Source: Holothuria scabra
Taxonomy: Eukaryota; Echinodermata; Holothuroidea; Aspidochirotida; Holothuriidae
Direction of reading: 5' to 3'
DNA: 64,000 nt
Assembly: GCA_037179385.1 (NCBI GenBank)
Contig: CM074187.1
Span: 43,434,879 to 43,498,878, forward strand
Shown: positions 24,181 through 36,439 of the stretch, one piece after another
How positions within the stretch are numbered: position 1 is the stretch's first letter
How the letters are laid out: each line of letters begins with the position of its first letter
The notes under the pieces: model-generated
The model's database searches: none
What the model was told of the DNA's origin: nothing
The model's input: the letters and a program-made list of their open reading frames with translations, nothing else
Made by a program: the position numbers and the translations under genes

Positions 24181-26780
24181 GTAAATTTTATTTGTGATGA
24201 AAATACACATTTCCTAGCTATCATCATGTTGGGAGCCCTCGCCATGGTTAGTGGGACACAGAAATTTTCCAATCTTGAAATTTTCTATTAATGGGTTAAA
24301 CCAAATCCCTGTGTTTCATTTTGAATAAAATCAGGACTTTATACTGTAAGCATTGCCCATCCGTGTTGAAACATTGACATCACTCCTTGAACAGTACTTC
24401 CTTCAGGTGCAGTCATGACATGCTTTGGGTCTATGTTGCCACATTCATGTACCTTATTACCTTATGCCAACATTATGACTTGAATAAAACTTTTGATTAC
24501 ATTTAGTTCAAGCATTGAACAATCCATGAGAACTCTTTTTTCAGCTCTCTTCCACTGATTTGGTTTAACCCTACACCTGATCCACAAGCTTGTTTATATG
24601 TGATATTGTGCAGTACTTTATGTGCCCCCACCTGAGTGCCATTTAGAAACCAGCCTGGTAGTAAAGGTGCATGCTGGTGCATGCATTGTGCCTCTTAAAT
24701 TGGAGACTGTGGCACTGCTTCGATGGGTCTCATATATGTCCTAGCATCATCATTGTTTGCTCTTAGTTATGGAGGGACTAGTACATTTAGACGTAAAATG
24801 ATTTTGCTATGATGCAGAATTTTAGTTGTTGCCATAAGCAGGAGAAAACATTTGTGCAAATTGCATGCATACAGTATGTGCACTTGCTTACTGTACAAAC
24901 AGCACTGCTACACTTGAAGGGAATGTACTGAGCATATATCCACAAAGATAGTTAGGAATAGCACTTTATACATGAAGATCAGTACCAATTGGTTAAATTT
25001 TGATATGAATTGAAACAATTACTCCACTCTTATTGATCAATGTTTTTTGGGTACTGGTAGTTGCAATGTGTACTCAATCAATGGCATAAAAAAGCCTTCT
25101 AGATGCATGGGGAAGCTAGACAGCAAGGGGGTGCCCAAATTCATTTTTCTTGAAAGCCTCTAGCTCCAATATTCATGGGTGGGGGTTGGGGGGGGTATGG
25201 GATAGGAATGAAACCTTGCACACACAAGCTCTGAGGTGTTTGAATTCTCCATGGACCCCTGTGCATTGTCCACCCAGGTCCACCCTACTGCTACCTAGAA
25301 GTCCCCAATAAGAATGAAGTTGTATGTAATTGTAGACTTTTGAAACTCAATTCAGCTTTGCTGAACTTCTAGTGCTAAAGGTGCACTAGGCTGGTGTTCT
25401 TGTTTAAATCGGAGAAGGTACTAGAGTGTGTAGAACACAGCTTTTAAAGTAGGGCTTCATTGTGATCCTTTTTGAAGTCTGAAAACTATGTAAAAACTTG
25501 CTGCCCTTCAGAAAAAAGTGGAATGTGATCTATTGAAAGTTTGACCGTACATTTTCTAGGGATGGATTTGTAAACTTCAAAAAGGAAGTGGACTAGTTCT
25601 TGTCATCTTTTCAACCTGCAGGACAGTGTGCATGGTAAGTATCACCTCCTCCTTTCTCCCCCTCCTCCTCCCCCCCCCCCCCCATTTTGGTCCAGAATGT
25701 TAATGAAATACACTTGGTGCATGCTTGATTCTATATGAGAATGAACGGCTCTTTAATTGCAAAATCAAAATCATCAAAACAGCTTCTGTCATTCTCATTC
25801 AAAAGAAATGGTAGGTAGGCTATACATCTTTCTACAGGTCCTTGCTCTGGCCAGTGAATGCAATTTACAACACTACCATAACTGCTGTAAACCACTGGAA
25901 ATAGATTCTTCTACATCCTGTAAATACCCCATCTTTTTTCTGATCTACCTCTGTAAGTGAATAGCCTGACCCAACTAGTCTTCAAGGCATATGTAAAGGT
26001 ATAGGAAATATGTAATTCACTCATATCTCATAGTAATATTAAATGATTTTTGACAAAATTATAATAATTACTGGAATTCCTAAAAAGTCAATTGACAGAA
26101 ATATTACATAAAGCAAAAGATGAGAATCAGGTAGAGTACCATATTCTTACTGGAATCTTGCACCAGCTATTTCACTTTATTGTTTTACACTTAAAATTTC
26201 CCATCAACATGCCATAATACATTTCTTGATCAACAAGCATGACAGTGGAAAGCTCTTATTTTTTTTATAATAGAAGACACTATGATTAATTCCCAAACAA
26301 AACATAACTCTTCTATTTTGCATGTTGTTATGAATTTACTTCAAAAATGATACAAAAACTTGTGTTTTTCTTAAAAAAAAAGTTTATATTTCAAGTAGCA
26401 TGAAAACTACTGCCACATTTGTAAATGAAGTTTTTAAAATATAGGAATTCGAGGCTTTCATGCAACTTTCATGATATATCTTGCATGATAGTTTCGGTCT
26501 ACAAGTACATTTTTTGTCACTGATATCATGATATGCAATTCCCATCTCAATGTACTTCTGGGTGGCCTTTCCACTCCTATACTTGCACTCCTGTCACTGT
26601 ACCCTAACATGATGACACCGGCCGTCTTCCCCAGTCTCGGAATATTGCATTGAGTAAGTATTGACAGTCATATGAAGCAAGTTTGAATAGTTGAATTCTC
26701 TAGGCAATCAGTCAGTTTGCAGTGGAGATGTAGTTCTCAAAGCCACCATACAGTCCTGGCCTGCACTTTCTTCTTTAAAG

Positions 26781-26822
26781 ATCCAGAAGACATTTTCCTT
26801 CCAGCCTTACAAGAAGATAATG
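26781..26822 (+). CDS. Candidate 42-nt exon, unknown protein
   Basis: Acceptor TGCACTTTCTTCTTTAAAG, donor AATG followed by GTAGGT. The open frame reads PEDIFLPALQEDN, phase 1 in and 1 out, and the length is a multiple of three. It fits the phase 1 exit of 24059-24180. Protein-like and short. No family inferred. Confidence 0.35.
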
Positions 26823-27921
26823 GTAGGTTCCCATGCATGAGTTCTGCCATATAGTAGGTACTGTAGGTGTTTTTTTTTTTTCAGAAAAGTTGATGCAGTT
26901 CCTGTAGTGCTAGTGCCTTCAAGGATACAAAGAAGAGCATAATATAAATAAGTAATATGTCACATGTAGTAATTAAAACAACCTTTTAGTTTCAGTAAAC
27001 TGTTGAAAATGTTGTACTCTTGAAGGTTAGTTTACTCTGGTATGATATTTTAACTTACTTCATGCTATGTACATAAAGCCATGTTGAAGATTCTTGTGAC
27101 AGACAGAGGCTACTGAGCTGTTAAATGAATGACACGTAGGCCTGGATTAATATGATGTTATTTCATATGATGTTAATTAAAATGCAAAATAGTTAGCATA
27201 TGAAACATGAGAGATGTACAGTATGCTAGCTTGTGAAGGGAATCATTTTCAAAAAATGTGGATACTCATGTCGATTAGTTATGAGAGAGAAACCTTTGTA
27301 ATAAGTGACTGCTCTTCCATTGACCAATTCAGAAGATGCTGTAGGGAGCTAATGCTTTCATTACACCAGGCAGTTGCATGCACCGCAATTGTTCTGATTT
27401 ATTAAACATGACAGCTACATGACAGGGTTGGTCTCATAGCAACAAAAGTTTGTGTGCTTTTTGAGGAGCTAAAGATGTTAGCCATCTTACCAGAACTGGT
27501 GGGAACCATCTGGAATGAAGAGATTCACCCTTTAAAGAAGCCTAGCAGTGGCAAACATAGTTTGACAAGAAACTTTGTCATGTGGGGTAGCTAGAACCCT
27601 TTTTTCTAATTTGGAGGGTAAGGGGGGGGGCAGGCTTTAAATGATTGATAGATTTATATTCAGTTACACTTCGGGTATCAGTGGAGAGAAGTTCTTATTG
27701 CCACCCCCCATTACCTAGTTAACAGGGCTGCATGTGTACTCTGTTACATGTACAGCATTTCATTAGGCCATTTAACTGACGACATAGACCTGTTTGAAGG
27801 CTATTTAATACCCTGGTGTTTTAAAATGAGGTTAGGTAATGGATTATAGCAAACACCCTGAAAAGTGAAAATCTTTGGTCTAGTAAACTAAGTTCTCCTG
27901 AGGTCGTGTGTACTGTTTCAG

Positions 27922-27977
27922 ACAACCATCATGGCCAGACTATCCCTAGATGCAACTTGCTGTCACATGTCAATTAA
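27922..27977 (+). CDS. Candidate terminal exon after 26.8-kb exon
   Basis: Acceptor GTGTGTACTGTTTCAG. In phase 1 it reads NHHGQTIPRCNLLSHVN and then TAA at 27975-27977. It completes a phase-consistent chain 21.8, 24.06, 26.78, 27.92 kb. There is no strong poly(A) signal immediately downstream, which weakens it as a last exon. Confidence 0.22.
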
Positions 27978-28440
27978 GCATTCAGTGGAAATTGTTGGCA
28001 TTATTTCAACAGTACTGAGCTGGTTGGATACTGCATTCTTATCCTTTGAACATGGTCATCCAATTTATTTCTAATCATACTGTATATAATGCTTTCATCA
28101 AGCAAACCCTTCCTTATCTTTTGTGCATCACACAACTATTCTTTATTGATTTTGTCCTGATTTAGGGGGTGAAAAGCCAATTGTCGAGCTAGCTAGGCCA
28201 TCGTATGTGATCAGAGTGTAGTCTGAAATCCGTCAATTCACACAAGTCTTTCTAATTGTGGGATATATTTTACTAAAACACTATGTAACTCAATTGTAGG
28301 ACAAAGAGTGTTGTGCTTGAAGTAATTTCATACTGGCAATGACTAAAGTTCTGTCCCTTTCACAGCTGTTTAAGATATATCAGCCTTAATTTGAAGGTGT
28401 ATCCCGGTAGAAACAACTGTAGCATTAATTATACACTCAA

Positions 28441-29540
28441 TTAAATAACAATTAAGGATCCACATGCAAGGTGATGGAAGTTGAATTTGTTTCTTGCTTT
28501 ATTAAGTTGTATCGGACCTTGGGAATTTGTGCCCATAATCTGGGGAAAGTTTCTCCCTTTTTCAATTTTATATGGCATATACACGTACGTAATACTACAC
28601 ATCGCCAAGCAACGGATTTTTCGCAGAATTACTGCCAATGTCTACTAATTGCCATCGTATTTGCTCGTATCTCTTTCCTTACCTTCTCACAGCTTATAAA
28701 CATCACAAATAACTTGTTAATTAAAGTTGATAAAGCGTTCCCTGGAAGCCGTGCCGTCAATCTCATGTTAATTTTAGGAAAACTTGCCCTCGCCGACATC
28801 TCTTGTTATTGCCGACGATTGTTCGTTGTATGTGGTATTTGCAAATGTCTTGTAGAAATCCACATCACCCGAATGAGTACCGTCTAGTACTTCCATGCTT
28901 CAACATCCCTCCGTCGATTCCACGAACATTTTTCACGGCCAAGAAGGGTGATGGCGCTGTAACAGTTTTTGATGCGCGAAGGAGAAAAGAACAATTCTAA
29001 AAACATGCTGCCGCCCCCGTTTCGCTCCACGATACAGTGTCTTTAAATGAATGATTTACTTGAGTGTTCCTTCATTATAATGTTGCGGTTGTCAACCGGA
29101 GCAAGCATGCAAGGTGTTCCGTGGACATGCCGTCTCCCAATGACATTGTATTTTGATGGGGGTGTTACGACCTATTTTGAACAACTGGCCAAAATGAAAC
29201 AACTTGGTCCAAAACGTTACATTATAATACCCGGTGCTACATATGCTCTTCTCACGTAAAAATGTTTTCGCCCCTTCCCTGGCATAGGACCTAACGGGGC
29301 CATTCGGTTCAGTGGCATCACCAAGGGAAGGTCCCTTTTGTGTGGTGTTCTTGCATTCATAACAGATGTTAAAAACGTACCCTTTTTGATGTAGATATTC
29401 TAGAGCATTACGAATGAAGCCAATTTAAATGCAGGAAGTCCGCCAACGGGCAGTTCGTTCCCTTAGGCCCCATTATGCTCACCCAGTACCAAGTCTCAAA
29501 CAGCACCAATTCTCTTAACCTTCTTACTTTAAGCATGTCA
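28441..29540. other. Less A+T-rich island, coding status unclear
   Basis: More CpG (ACGTACGTAATACTACACAT near 28583, CATCGCCAAGCAACGG near 28599) than the surroundings. A 138-codon plus-strand frame at 28471-28887 has no recognisable domain. The inverted partner of the 13.9-kb 37-bp motif is at 29011-29046. It might be a promoter or 5' region. Confidence 0.35.
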
Positions 29541-29543
29541 TTG

Positions 29544-29909
29544 AGATGACATTGGTCGGCCGGAAAAAACACAAGTGCTAACCTTCAACAATCCACACAC
29601 AAAACGCGGAACACAAAAGTTTGTGACAGCGGAAAGGACGCAACAACCCACCACAACACCCTGCCAAGTTACCCGCAACCGCCTTCAACACCAACCCACA
29701 CCAACCCCAAAACAACAAAAACCAAGAACATCCCACACCACCCCCAATGTTACCCCCAACGGCCGGAGGCAACACATCCCCGAAGGCAACAACACGCACC
29801 AAGGCAACAACACGCAAAAGCACGGGCAAATATATAGGAATACCCTGCCCACGGGTGCCCCGGAGGCAGTTGCGGCAAAGGATAACCTCATTATTCCCTA
29901 TTGCTTCAG
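29544..29909 (+). CDS. Candidate low-complexity exon (Thr/Pro/Gln/Asn/His-rich)
   Basis: An open frame runs from just after a TGA at 29541 to a donor-like TTCAG/GTGGGT at 29910. The central part is CA-rich (AACAACACGCACCAAGGCAA) and encodes a Thr/Pro/Gln/Asn/His-biased linker. The last 20 or so residues (GAPEAVAAKDNLIIPYCFR) are ordinary. An acceptor-like TTCTTACTTTAAG precedes it at about 29532, with the TGA lying between, so the exact start is unclear. The frame also stays open past the donor to 30027. It may simply be a CA-rich repeat with a fortuitous frame. Confidence 0.25.
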
Positions 29910-29933
29910 GTGGGTAAACAAAAGATTGTGTAT

Positions 29934-30080
29934 AATCAAAACACTCTCATTACAGTTCATGTTGTGTAATATGAGCTTTGGTAGGTCGGCATTGAACAAG
30001 CTGCCAATCAAAGAGCTGAGCAAGTAGGGGATTTCTGTAGACCACTACAAAAATATAGTTTGGGGTGAGAGGACAAGCCC
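29934..30080 (-). mobile_element. TTAA-flanked MITE, family A, partial
   Basis: AATCAAAACACTCTCATTAC through GGGGTGAGAGGACAAGCCC, immediately followed by TTAA (30081-30084). Same orientation as the 60.8-kb copy. About half the family length; the other end is missing. Confidence 0.75.
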
Positions 30081-30084
30081 TTAA

Positions 30085-31931
30085 AAGTTGCGCACAAACC
30101 GTTATTACCCAGGTACCGTAGCTAGACAATGCCTACGTAAGAGAGGAAAGGGGGAAAATCCCCAAGGGGCGATCATTTTCTGGGGCGGATTGTGTAAAAA
30201 TGTATTGAGTCAATGGCAAACTATAGTACAAGCTCTGTAGGGGACGAAAAATCTCCTAGCTGCGGGCCTGATTTTGGGAGTTTGCACAGAAGTCTAAAAT
30301 TATTATGCCAATATATTTAAGTAAAAATTTGATATTTTTCTGGCCATGAGTTCTGTCTAGTTCAAAATTGATAATATGTCCGCCCCGTTACGTACGGCCA
30401 TGACCATCTTCATTTGGAGATTCTAAAAGAAGGGTTACTTCCTCATGACGTCCGCAAGTTTTAACTTGTCACTGGTCAAAAAGAACGTTTGACGCGATTT
30501 AAAACTGTATACTAAGTTACCGTGTATGTCTCACAAGAGAATGTCATGGGGGTGTCCGTCCTTTTCCTTTGAAAAACCTCTGTAAAACGTGTTTAAAAAA
30601 TATGTACGTTTTTGCCTGCACTTTGTAAACACTGGTAAACTCGATCTAAACGTGTTTTGAAATTCAGTAATTTATGTTTAGTAATTTAATTTGTTTAAAA
30701 ATAAAATGTTTTAGGACAGGGGGCATGGGCGATCCCAATATATTCGTTAAAAAAACGGAAAGAGAAGGAAACGAAGTGAAAAAGAAGAAAATTAAATCTG
30801 ATAGTCTCATTGATGACTTTGTTATCAAAAGCATCTCATGGGTTTCATTATGATAGAACACAGCACTGACAGATTAAAGAATGCAATGCAAAGGGATTAT
30901 CTTTGCCTTCCTCGTTTTTCAAATTATCCTAAATGAAAAATTAGAGTTTTATCGGATTTCCAAGCAGCAGATTGTCCTTGTGAAATGTCTATAGGCGCGG
31001 GGTCTGTTATGGAATCATGGAAGCCTGAATTTACATCAGACTATATAGTTCTAAAGAAAAAATATCTTCATTCTCTTTCTGCAGGAGTTGTGTGAGATAC
31101 ATTTTGCAGGAAAGAATAATGAACGCGTTTTTATCAAGTTCTAACATTTTTCAATTTGCCAATATTTTTGCGTATAATTTAATCTTTGTCTCTAATGTTT
31201 TCATCTCTTAAAATCCATCTCAATAGAATTTCGAGTGTTCAACGGCAGATGATTTAACAATAGTTATAAAGCAAAACGTCGTCGTGCTTCGCGAGCAATT
31301 GACTGTTTACACTCCTTGGTCTCAGTGGTACACGCGTGGCGAATGGGTGTGCACTCCCATCAATTTGCGATTTCCTTTAAACTCTGGAAAGTAATATAAC
31401 CTATATTCATGCATTGGTAGACTGAGGAGTGTTTTTGACCAAGTTTATAACGTTACAGTTTAATCATGCTCTATCAAAAATGGTCCTTACACTGTTACCA
31501 AAATTTTCCCGCGCTTTGAGCGCTTCGTACCCTACCTCAACCTAACCTCTGAATTTTACCGCTTATAAAGATCTTCCGGGGTTTCTAAGACGTAAAACAT
31601 CGAGGAGCTTTGGTTGTTTCGCCCCCTGGACCCCCTCCTTGTGTGATTTCCCCTGGACCTCACCTTTAAAGGGCTTCGCGTGCTTCGTCTGGCGACTTAT
31701 CTGACGTAAATCACCCCGGCCATTCCCCCAAAGTTCAAAAAAGTACGCCCTGAATTAAACGCTAGTTTTAGAGTGTATACGTATACATACGTTTAAGCTT
31801 CTTTGAGCCATAGGAATTAGTATTACAGCTCATAAACTACTTGGATGACTTTCAGGATGATTTTGAAGGTGTCAAAACTAGTTTGCTTCCTCAGTTTTGG
31901 CAAATAGAATTAGCAAGAAAAGGCCCATCAC
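30085..31931. other. Repeat-like stretch without supported genes
   Basis: At 31500-31740 there are motifs of hAT-element interiors (TTTTCCCGCGCTTTGAGCGC, CCCCTGGACCCCCTCC, GGGCTTCGCGTGCTTCGTCT), similar to the interior of 36440-37394 read on the other strand. No intact ends found. Nothing coding supported. Confidence 0.4.
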
Positions 31932-32107
31932 CAGGGACATAGCCAGGATTGTGTCAAGGGGAGATTGGTCTCATGAGGGAGGGGGTGGGGCTCAACATGA
32001 GTGAAAAGTCTAAGGATAGAGAGAAAAAACGCTATTTTAGGTGTTTTTGCATTGCGAGGTTCGGTCATTGGAGGGTTCTGACCCTCTCGTATACTTGTGG
32101 TGCTGGT
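31932..32107. mobile_element. hAT MITE, diverged copy of the 61.9-kb element
   Basis: Shares GTAGCCAGGATTGTGTC-type left end (here CATAGCCAGGATTGTGTCAA), AGTCTAAGGATAGAGAG and TGCATTGCGAGGTTCGGTC with 61927-62125. The right end is degraded and the target duplication was not found, so the right coordinate is approximate. Confidence 0.65.
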
Positions 32108-32725
32108 GTGGCAGTATTAAAAACATTAAAAACGTTATTACTTTATTAGCCGCTGTCGCCATTAAAATTCATCAAATATTGACCATTTTCTATGCGATTA
32201 CACAGCTGGTTTATTAATATATGAATAAACATGAGCTGTTTATGCATGCAGTGTTCATGCAGATCAAATGAAATGTTGTTCTTTGCCCCTTTGGCCTTCC
32301 AACTTTGTGCCTATTTTGGAAGTAAATGTTTAAAATGTTTACAATATCTACCTAACTTCAAACTGGCCGGTAACTACTGATTAACAGTTAATACATAAAG
32401 GATCAGTGACGGACCTAGGCTGGTTCAGGGGCGCGCAACACGAGTGCGTCCTTACTTTTGGTCGCCATGCGTGAAAAATGAGGCAAAGCTAAAATGTATC
32501 AAACATAGCACTATCTTGGACCCCAGCCCCCTCCCCAAAAGCAACCATTATCCAGCTTTTTCATTGGTCCTCCCCTACAGACAGCGATCAACCAAATTTT
32601 GCACCCAGCATTGTGAGATTTGGTTGTAATAAGTTCGGGCGATAACCCTTGCCCTGTTAATTATGTTTAAAATATCTGGAGCAGAACTACTTGTTTACCA
32701 ATAACGCAAGGTTAGGTTAGGCGTG

Positions 32726-32880
32726 GATGGAGTTTTACTGCCCAGTTTCCAACCAATGGGTTCAAGTCGAGCCGGTCATGACCCATTTTCCAGCTGTGAT
32801 TTGTTTTCTCTACTCCATTGCTGATACGCTGAGCACCAAGCGCAAAGGCAGTAGGTTCCAATGCAAGGATTCTCTAAGCA
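32726..32880 (-). mobile_element. tRNA-derived SINE, partial copy
   Basis: CCCAGTTTCCAACCAATGGG, TTCAAGTCGAGCCGGTCATG, TTTTCTCTACTCCATTGCTG, GAGCACCAAGCGCAAAGGCA and GTAGGTTCCAATGCAAGG. The head is lost. Confidence 0.8.
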
Positions 32881-33957
32881 AGTTTTATTGGGCGACAGCG
32901 TGTCATCAAACCTACTCAACAAAAATTTCGCAATTAAAGCATGGAAGTACTACCTCCGAGGAAGTTCTTCCATGATTAAAGCATGGTGGTAGAATGAAAG
33001 GGACCTGTGTGCTGAAAGCCTGAAACTGAAATAACTCCTGAAGTGCAAGATTTTAACGAGCAAGTCACTACGACAAAGTGGTGGCGCTGTTGAAAAAATG
33101 CCGCCAGAGCCTTATGCTGCTTTCCTTTCATTTCCATCATAGTCATGGTTGTGGCGTTGCAAACGAGAAAAATGGAGCGCGATGTAGTTCTTTTAACACT
33201 TACTCCCTTTTAACCCGAATGAGAATGCAAACGTTACTCGTTTTGTGACCGAAGAGCTGACAGTGTACAGAAATATGTTGAAGCCCATGGATATTAGACA
33301 ATTTTATACTGTATAAGAAGTGATAGGGCTGAAGTTGATTCTACGTGAAAACGAAAGTCCAGATCTTTGTACAAGTTCTCTTTAGTTGATGATGGAATGG
33401 CTAGTAAAGACTTAAAACACCCCCACCTCCACGTGAAATCCTTCATCCCTTCTTACAGACAATTCTGTACTTCGGAGTTAAATTTTCTGGGCACTTCATG
33501 ATTCTGGTCGGATGTGACTCCCATGCCGCCACTTGAGTAGGCCGCCACTTAAGTAAAGTATACTTCCACTAAAACGCTAAATACTAATGTATATCGCCGC
33601 TGCCAGGACAGGTTCAGTTAGATAAGGTTACAGTATAAAATACCGCTGTTCACTTTAACTTCGTTCAGCCTATTATATCTGAAAGACCATGGGATTCAAT
33701 ATGGGGAGACATGGGTAATGATACAGTTCAAATTTTGAAAATGGGGAAGTGGAGGTGGTATCATCAGACTCGTGGACAATTCTGTGCAATTCTGTAGGGG
33801 GAGCTTGGAAATGGTAGATATCTTGTTAAGGAGGCATGGCACCCAAGATGCATTTATGCAAATGGTATAATTTTGATATTCGAAGGGGACGACAAACTCT
33901 CCAGAAGAAATTTTCTCTTAGTTGATCCGCTCCCTCCTTGGCTACTGGTTTGGATCA

Positions 33958-34068
33958 TAACGCCACCCGCCCCGTCCCCCGTCCCCCGTCCCCCGTCCCC
34001 CGTCCCCGTCCCCCGTCCCCGTCCCCCGCCCCTGTCCCCGTCCCCCGTCCCCCGTCCCCCTCTCATAC
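33958..34068 (+). repeat. CCCCGT/CCCCCGT minisatellite
   Basis: About 110 bp of units alternating 6 and 7 bp (CCCCGT and CCCCCGT). Nearly every unit supplies a G-run on the minus strand, so G-quadruplex folding is possible. Frames across it (GTGDG- or SPVPRP-type) are artefacts of the repeat. Confidence 0.95.
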
Positions 34069-36430
34069 ATCTTCCTTTCACAATTTTCCACAACAGTGAT
34101 AGTACCGCCTTCTATTCTACAACTAACACATTGGTCCACCCAAGACTACCCTAAAGGGCGCAATGGGAGGTTTTGCGATCGCCGGCATGGAGAAGGGCCC
34201 TAAAAGGAAAGGTTCCTCATTTCCCTTGAAATTTTTTGAAACTGAGTTCGGTGTTTTGTACCAAATCTGGTACCCCACATGTTACCCTATAAGCAAAATT
34301 TATGTTAAAATAGTATACATATTGTTACGTCTGGGGAAGGCATCCGTGAGCGGATATGGTCCAGTGGTCTCCCTGGCTACATAACGCACTTAGATTTTAG
34401 CTGATTTAATGGAATGTGACTCAAAACGGTTTGAACGGTCTTAGATTGAAAGTAAGTACCCAAGACTATAACAAAGCTTTACATACATCACGAGGAATCT
34501 AAATTTTTCGGAAGCCTCAACCCGGATCCCTCTCAATTACGGTTTCACTGGTGTTAAAATCAGTTTTGGTCCATGTATGTGATGGCCTGGGCTAATTTTG
34601 AGAACCTTAAAGCATCATTAGAAGCAAAAAATAATTTTTAGCATAAACGCAAGTCCAACTATCTTCATGATTCCATGAAAGTACTCTCTCGGACGCCCCA
34701 GGCTATGAAGCCATCTCGCATGTGAAAACATACAGTAACTGAAATTGTTAGCATTGTCCGTAACTAATAATTATTTCATAACAGTGGACTTTAATGGGCA
34801 ATAATATAAAGTCAAAACTCATTCCTGATGATGGAGTACCGCAGCAGATGGCTATGCATGCGGAGCGTCGTTTTGTAGGTTTCAAACGGACACGCGACTG
34901 AATTATTCCTTTCAATTTGATATAAGTTAAGCAGATGCGCAGGATTAAAATGGTTGGTTACTTTCGATATGGCTTTTGTTCCTTTGTTACTCGTCTCCAA
35001 TGCTATTTTTATACAAACAATGAACCAGGAACTCTTCTTAATGGTTTAAGGAAGGTGAAAAATTAACGTCCACCTTTGTCTTCCGAAACAATGAAATAGA
35101 GTGTGTTAGAGTTACCATTCAACTCACTTTCTAAATATGAAGTGTCTTTGGGTTTTAGTAAGTTTTCCTCATTTCAAAACGTATAACCTTAACTTTGTGT
35201 CTACATAAGCGGCGCTACTACCACTGGTTGACGCCGACCGAAATTTTTGTGAAAACTCCCAAATTACCTGAAGTAGCTTTCCCGGGCCTGCATGAATTGA
35301 TTCTTTCTGTTTATAAACACCTCATACACCCTTACAAATAAACATCTCTTAAATACTTTTGCAGGTTAATCTATTTTGGAAATGAAAATATGATTCAGTG
35401 GAAGTCTCGCATTCCCCGTACCCCTTCCTGTGGCGTCTCCGCAAGAAGGGACAAGTTTTGGGCGGGTCGTGTAAGAAAAGAGTGACAGCACTTTATGAAA
35501 GAGCGCTCTCTTTTTTGTTTCGTCTCAAAAATAGAAACCAAAGGATTAATATCGAAAGTTGCCACAGTGGTGTTGCCATTGCTAGGGGCATGAGACTGTT
35601 GCCCTAAGCGTTTGGTTTCCCGCCTAGCCTCCCTGAGATTTCTGCTATCAATAAAATATGAGCAATATTAAATCGATGAACATGAAATGTCACTGTCATT
35701 TCATTCGTCGATCGTGTGTCAAGATTAGGCTATACATGTAATGTACTACTAGTTTGTGGAGCTATTTGAAGGAAGCATTACTTTATTGGGAAATATAATA
35801 TGGGCCTTCGCATCCACGATTTTCACAGCTATGGGCCTCTAAAACAATGAGTCCCGCTCTCTTCCAAGCAATGCTCATATCAATCAGTCGATCATCATTG
35901 AATCATATTTAATTTTCAACTGTAATAATTGCTATATACTTCTTTTTCTTCTATTCAGCACTTTTTAAAAAAGGTTCAGTATCGTGAGCGTAAATTAGAC
36001 TATGTCAAATATTGCAAAAGGAGGCGACCATAATGGCTGTGGGCTTCAACGCTTACAAGCGTCGCTTCGCGTCACTACGACTCCTTGGTTTTGGTAAAAT
36101 CGTTCCTTCCTCATAAAATGCGAGCTTTGGTCACTGAACATCATCTGGAGTGGTTTAGTGTTTAGTTCACGTCCTCAAGAGGAAACGTCATAGTCACTTT
36201 CGAATACCATTCAGATTGTTTTTTCAATAACATGGAATGAAAGACCATTTTCAAATGCAGTTTCCAAGAAACCTCTAGTGAGATGTAGGCCAAGGTTAGT
36301 TTCTAATGCACTTACCAATTTTAAAAACACTTAAGACATCCTATGATCCTGGACACTGGCAGGGGCGTCGATTTGACTTTCAAAGTGGGGAGGGGGCATC
36401 TGGCCTAAATTTTTTTCTCATGTCCTTGTA
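34069..36430. other. Stretch without supported genes
   Basis: No RNA gene and no supported exon. At 36359 a hAT-like terminus (GGCAGGGGCGTCGATTTGAC) appears, with a possible inverted partner near 38361 (TAAATCGACACCTGC). Confidence 0.4.
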
Positions 36431-36439
36431 AGGTGTCTA

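Larger units (their letters stand above)
24500..28440. other. Mostly non-coding stretch with two small candidate exons
   Basis: A+T-rich, with a C-run at 25670-25683. Apart from 26781-26822 and 27922-27977 nothing coding is supported. A 13-nt segment at 25622-25634 sits between a perfect acceptor and a GTAAGT, and is listed as an observation. Confidence 0.4.

Noticed and set aside
28471..28887. 138-codon plus-strand frame in the 28.5-kb island
   Set aside because: Hydrophobic and cysteine content looks random, no domain or splice pattern. Kept only as an unexplained island.
32404..32450. CAGTGACGGACCTAGG, resembling a hAT end
   Set aside because: No inverted partner or duplication was found nearby.
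33854..34154. Gly/Thr/Asp-rich and Ser/Pro/Val/Arg-rich frames
   Set aside because: Both are read-outs of the CCCCGT minisatellite.
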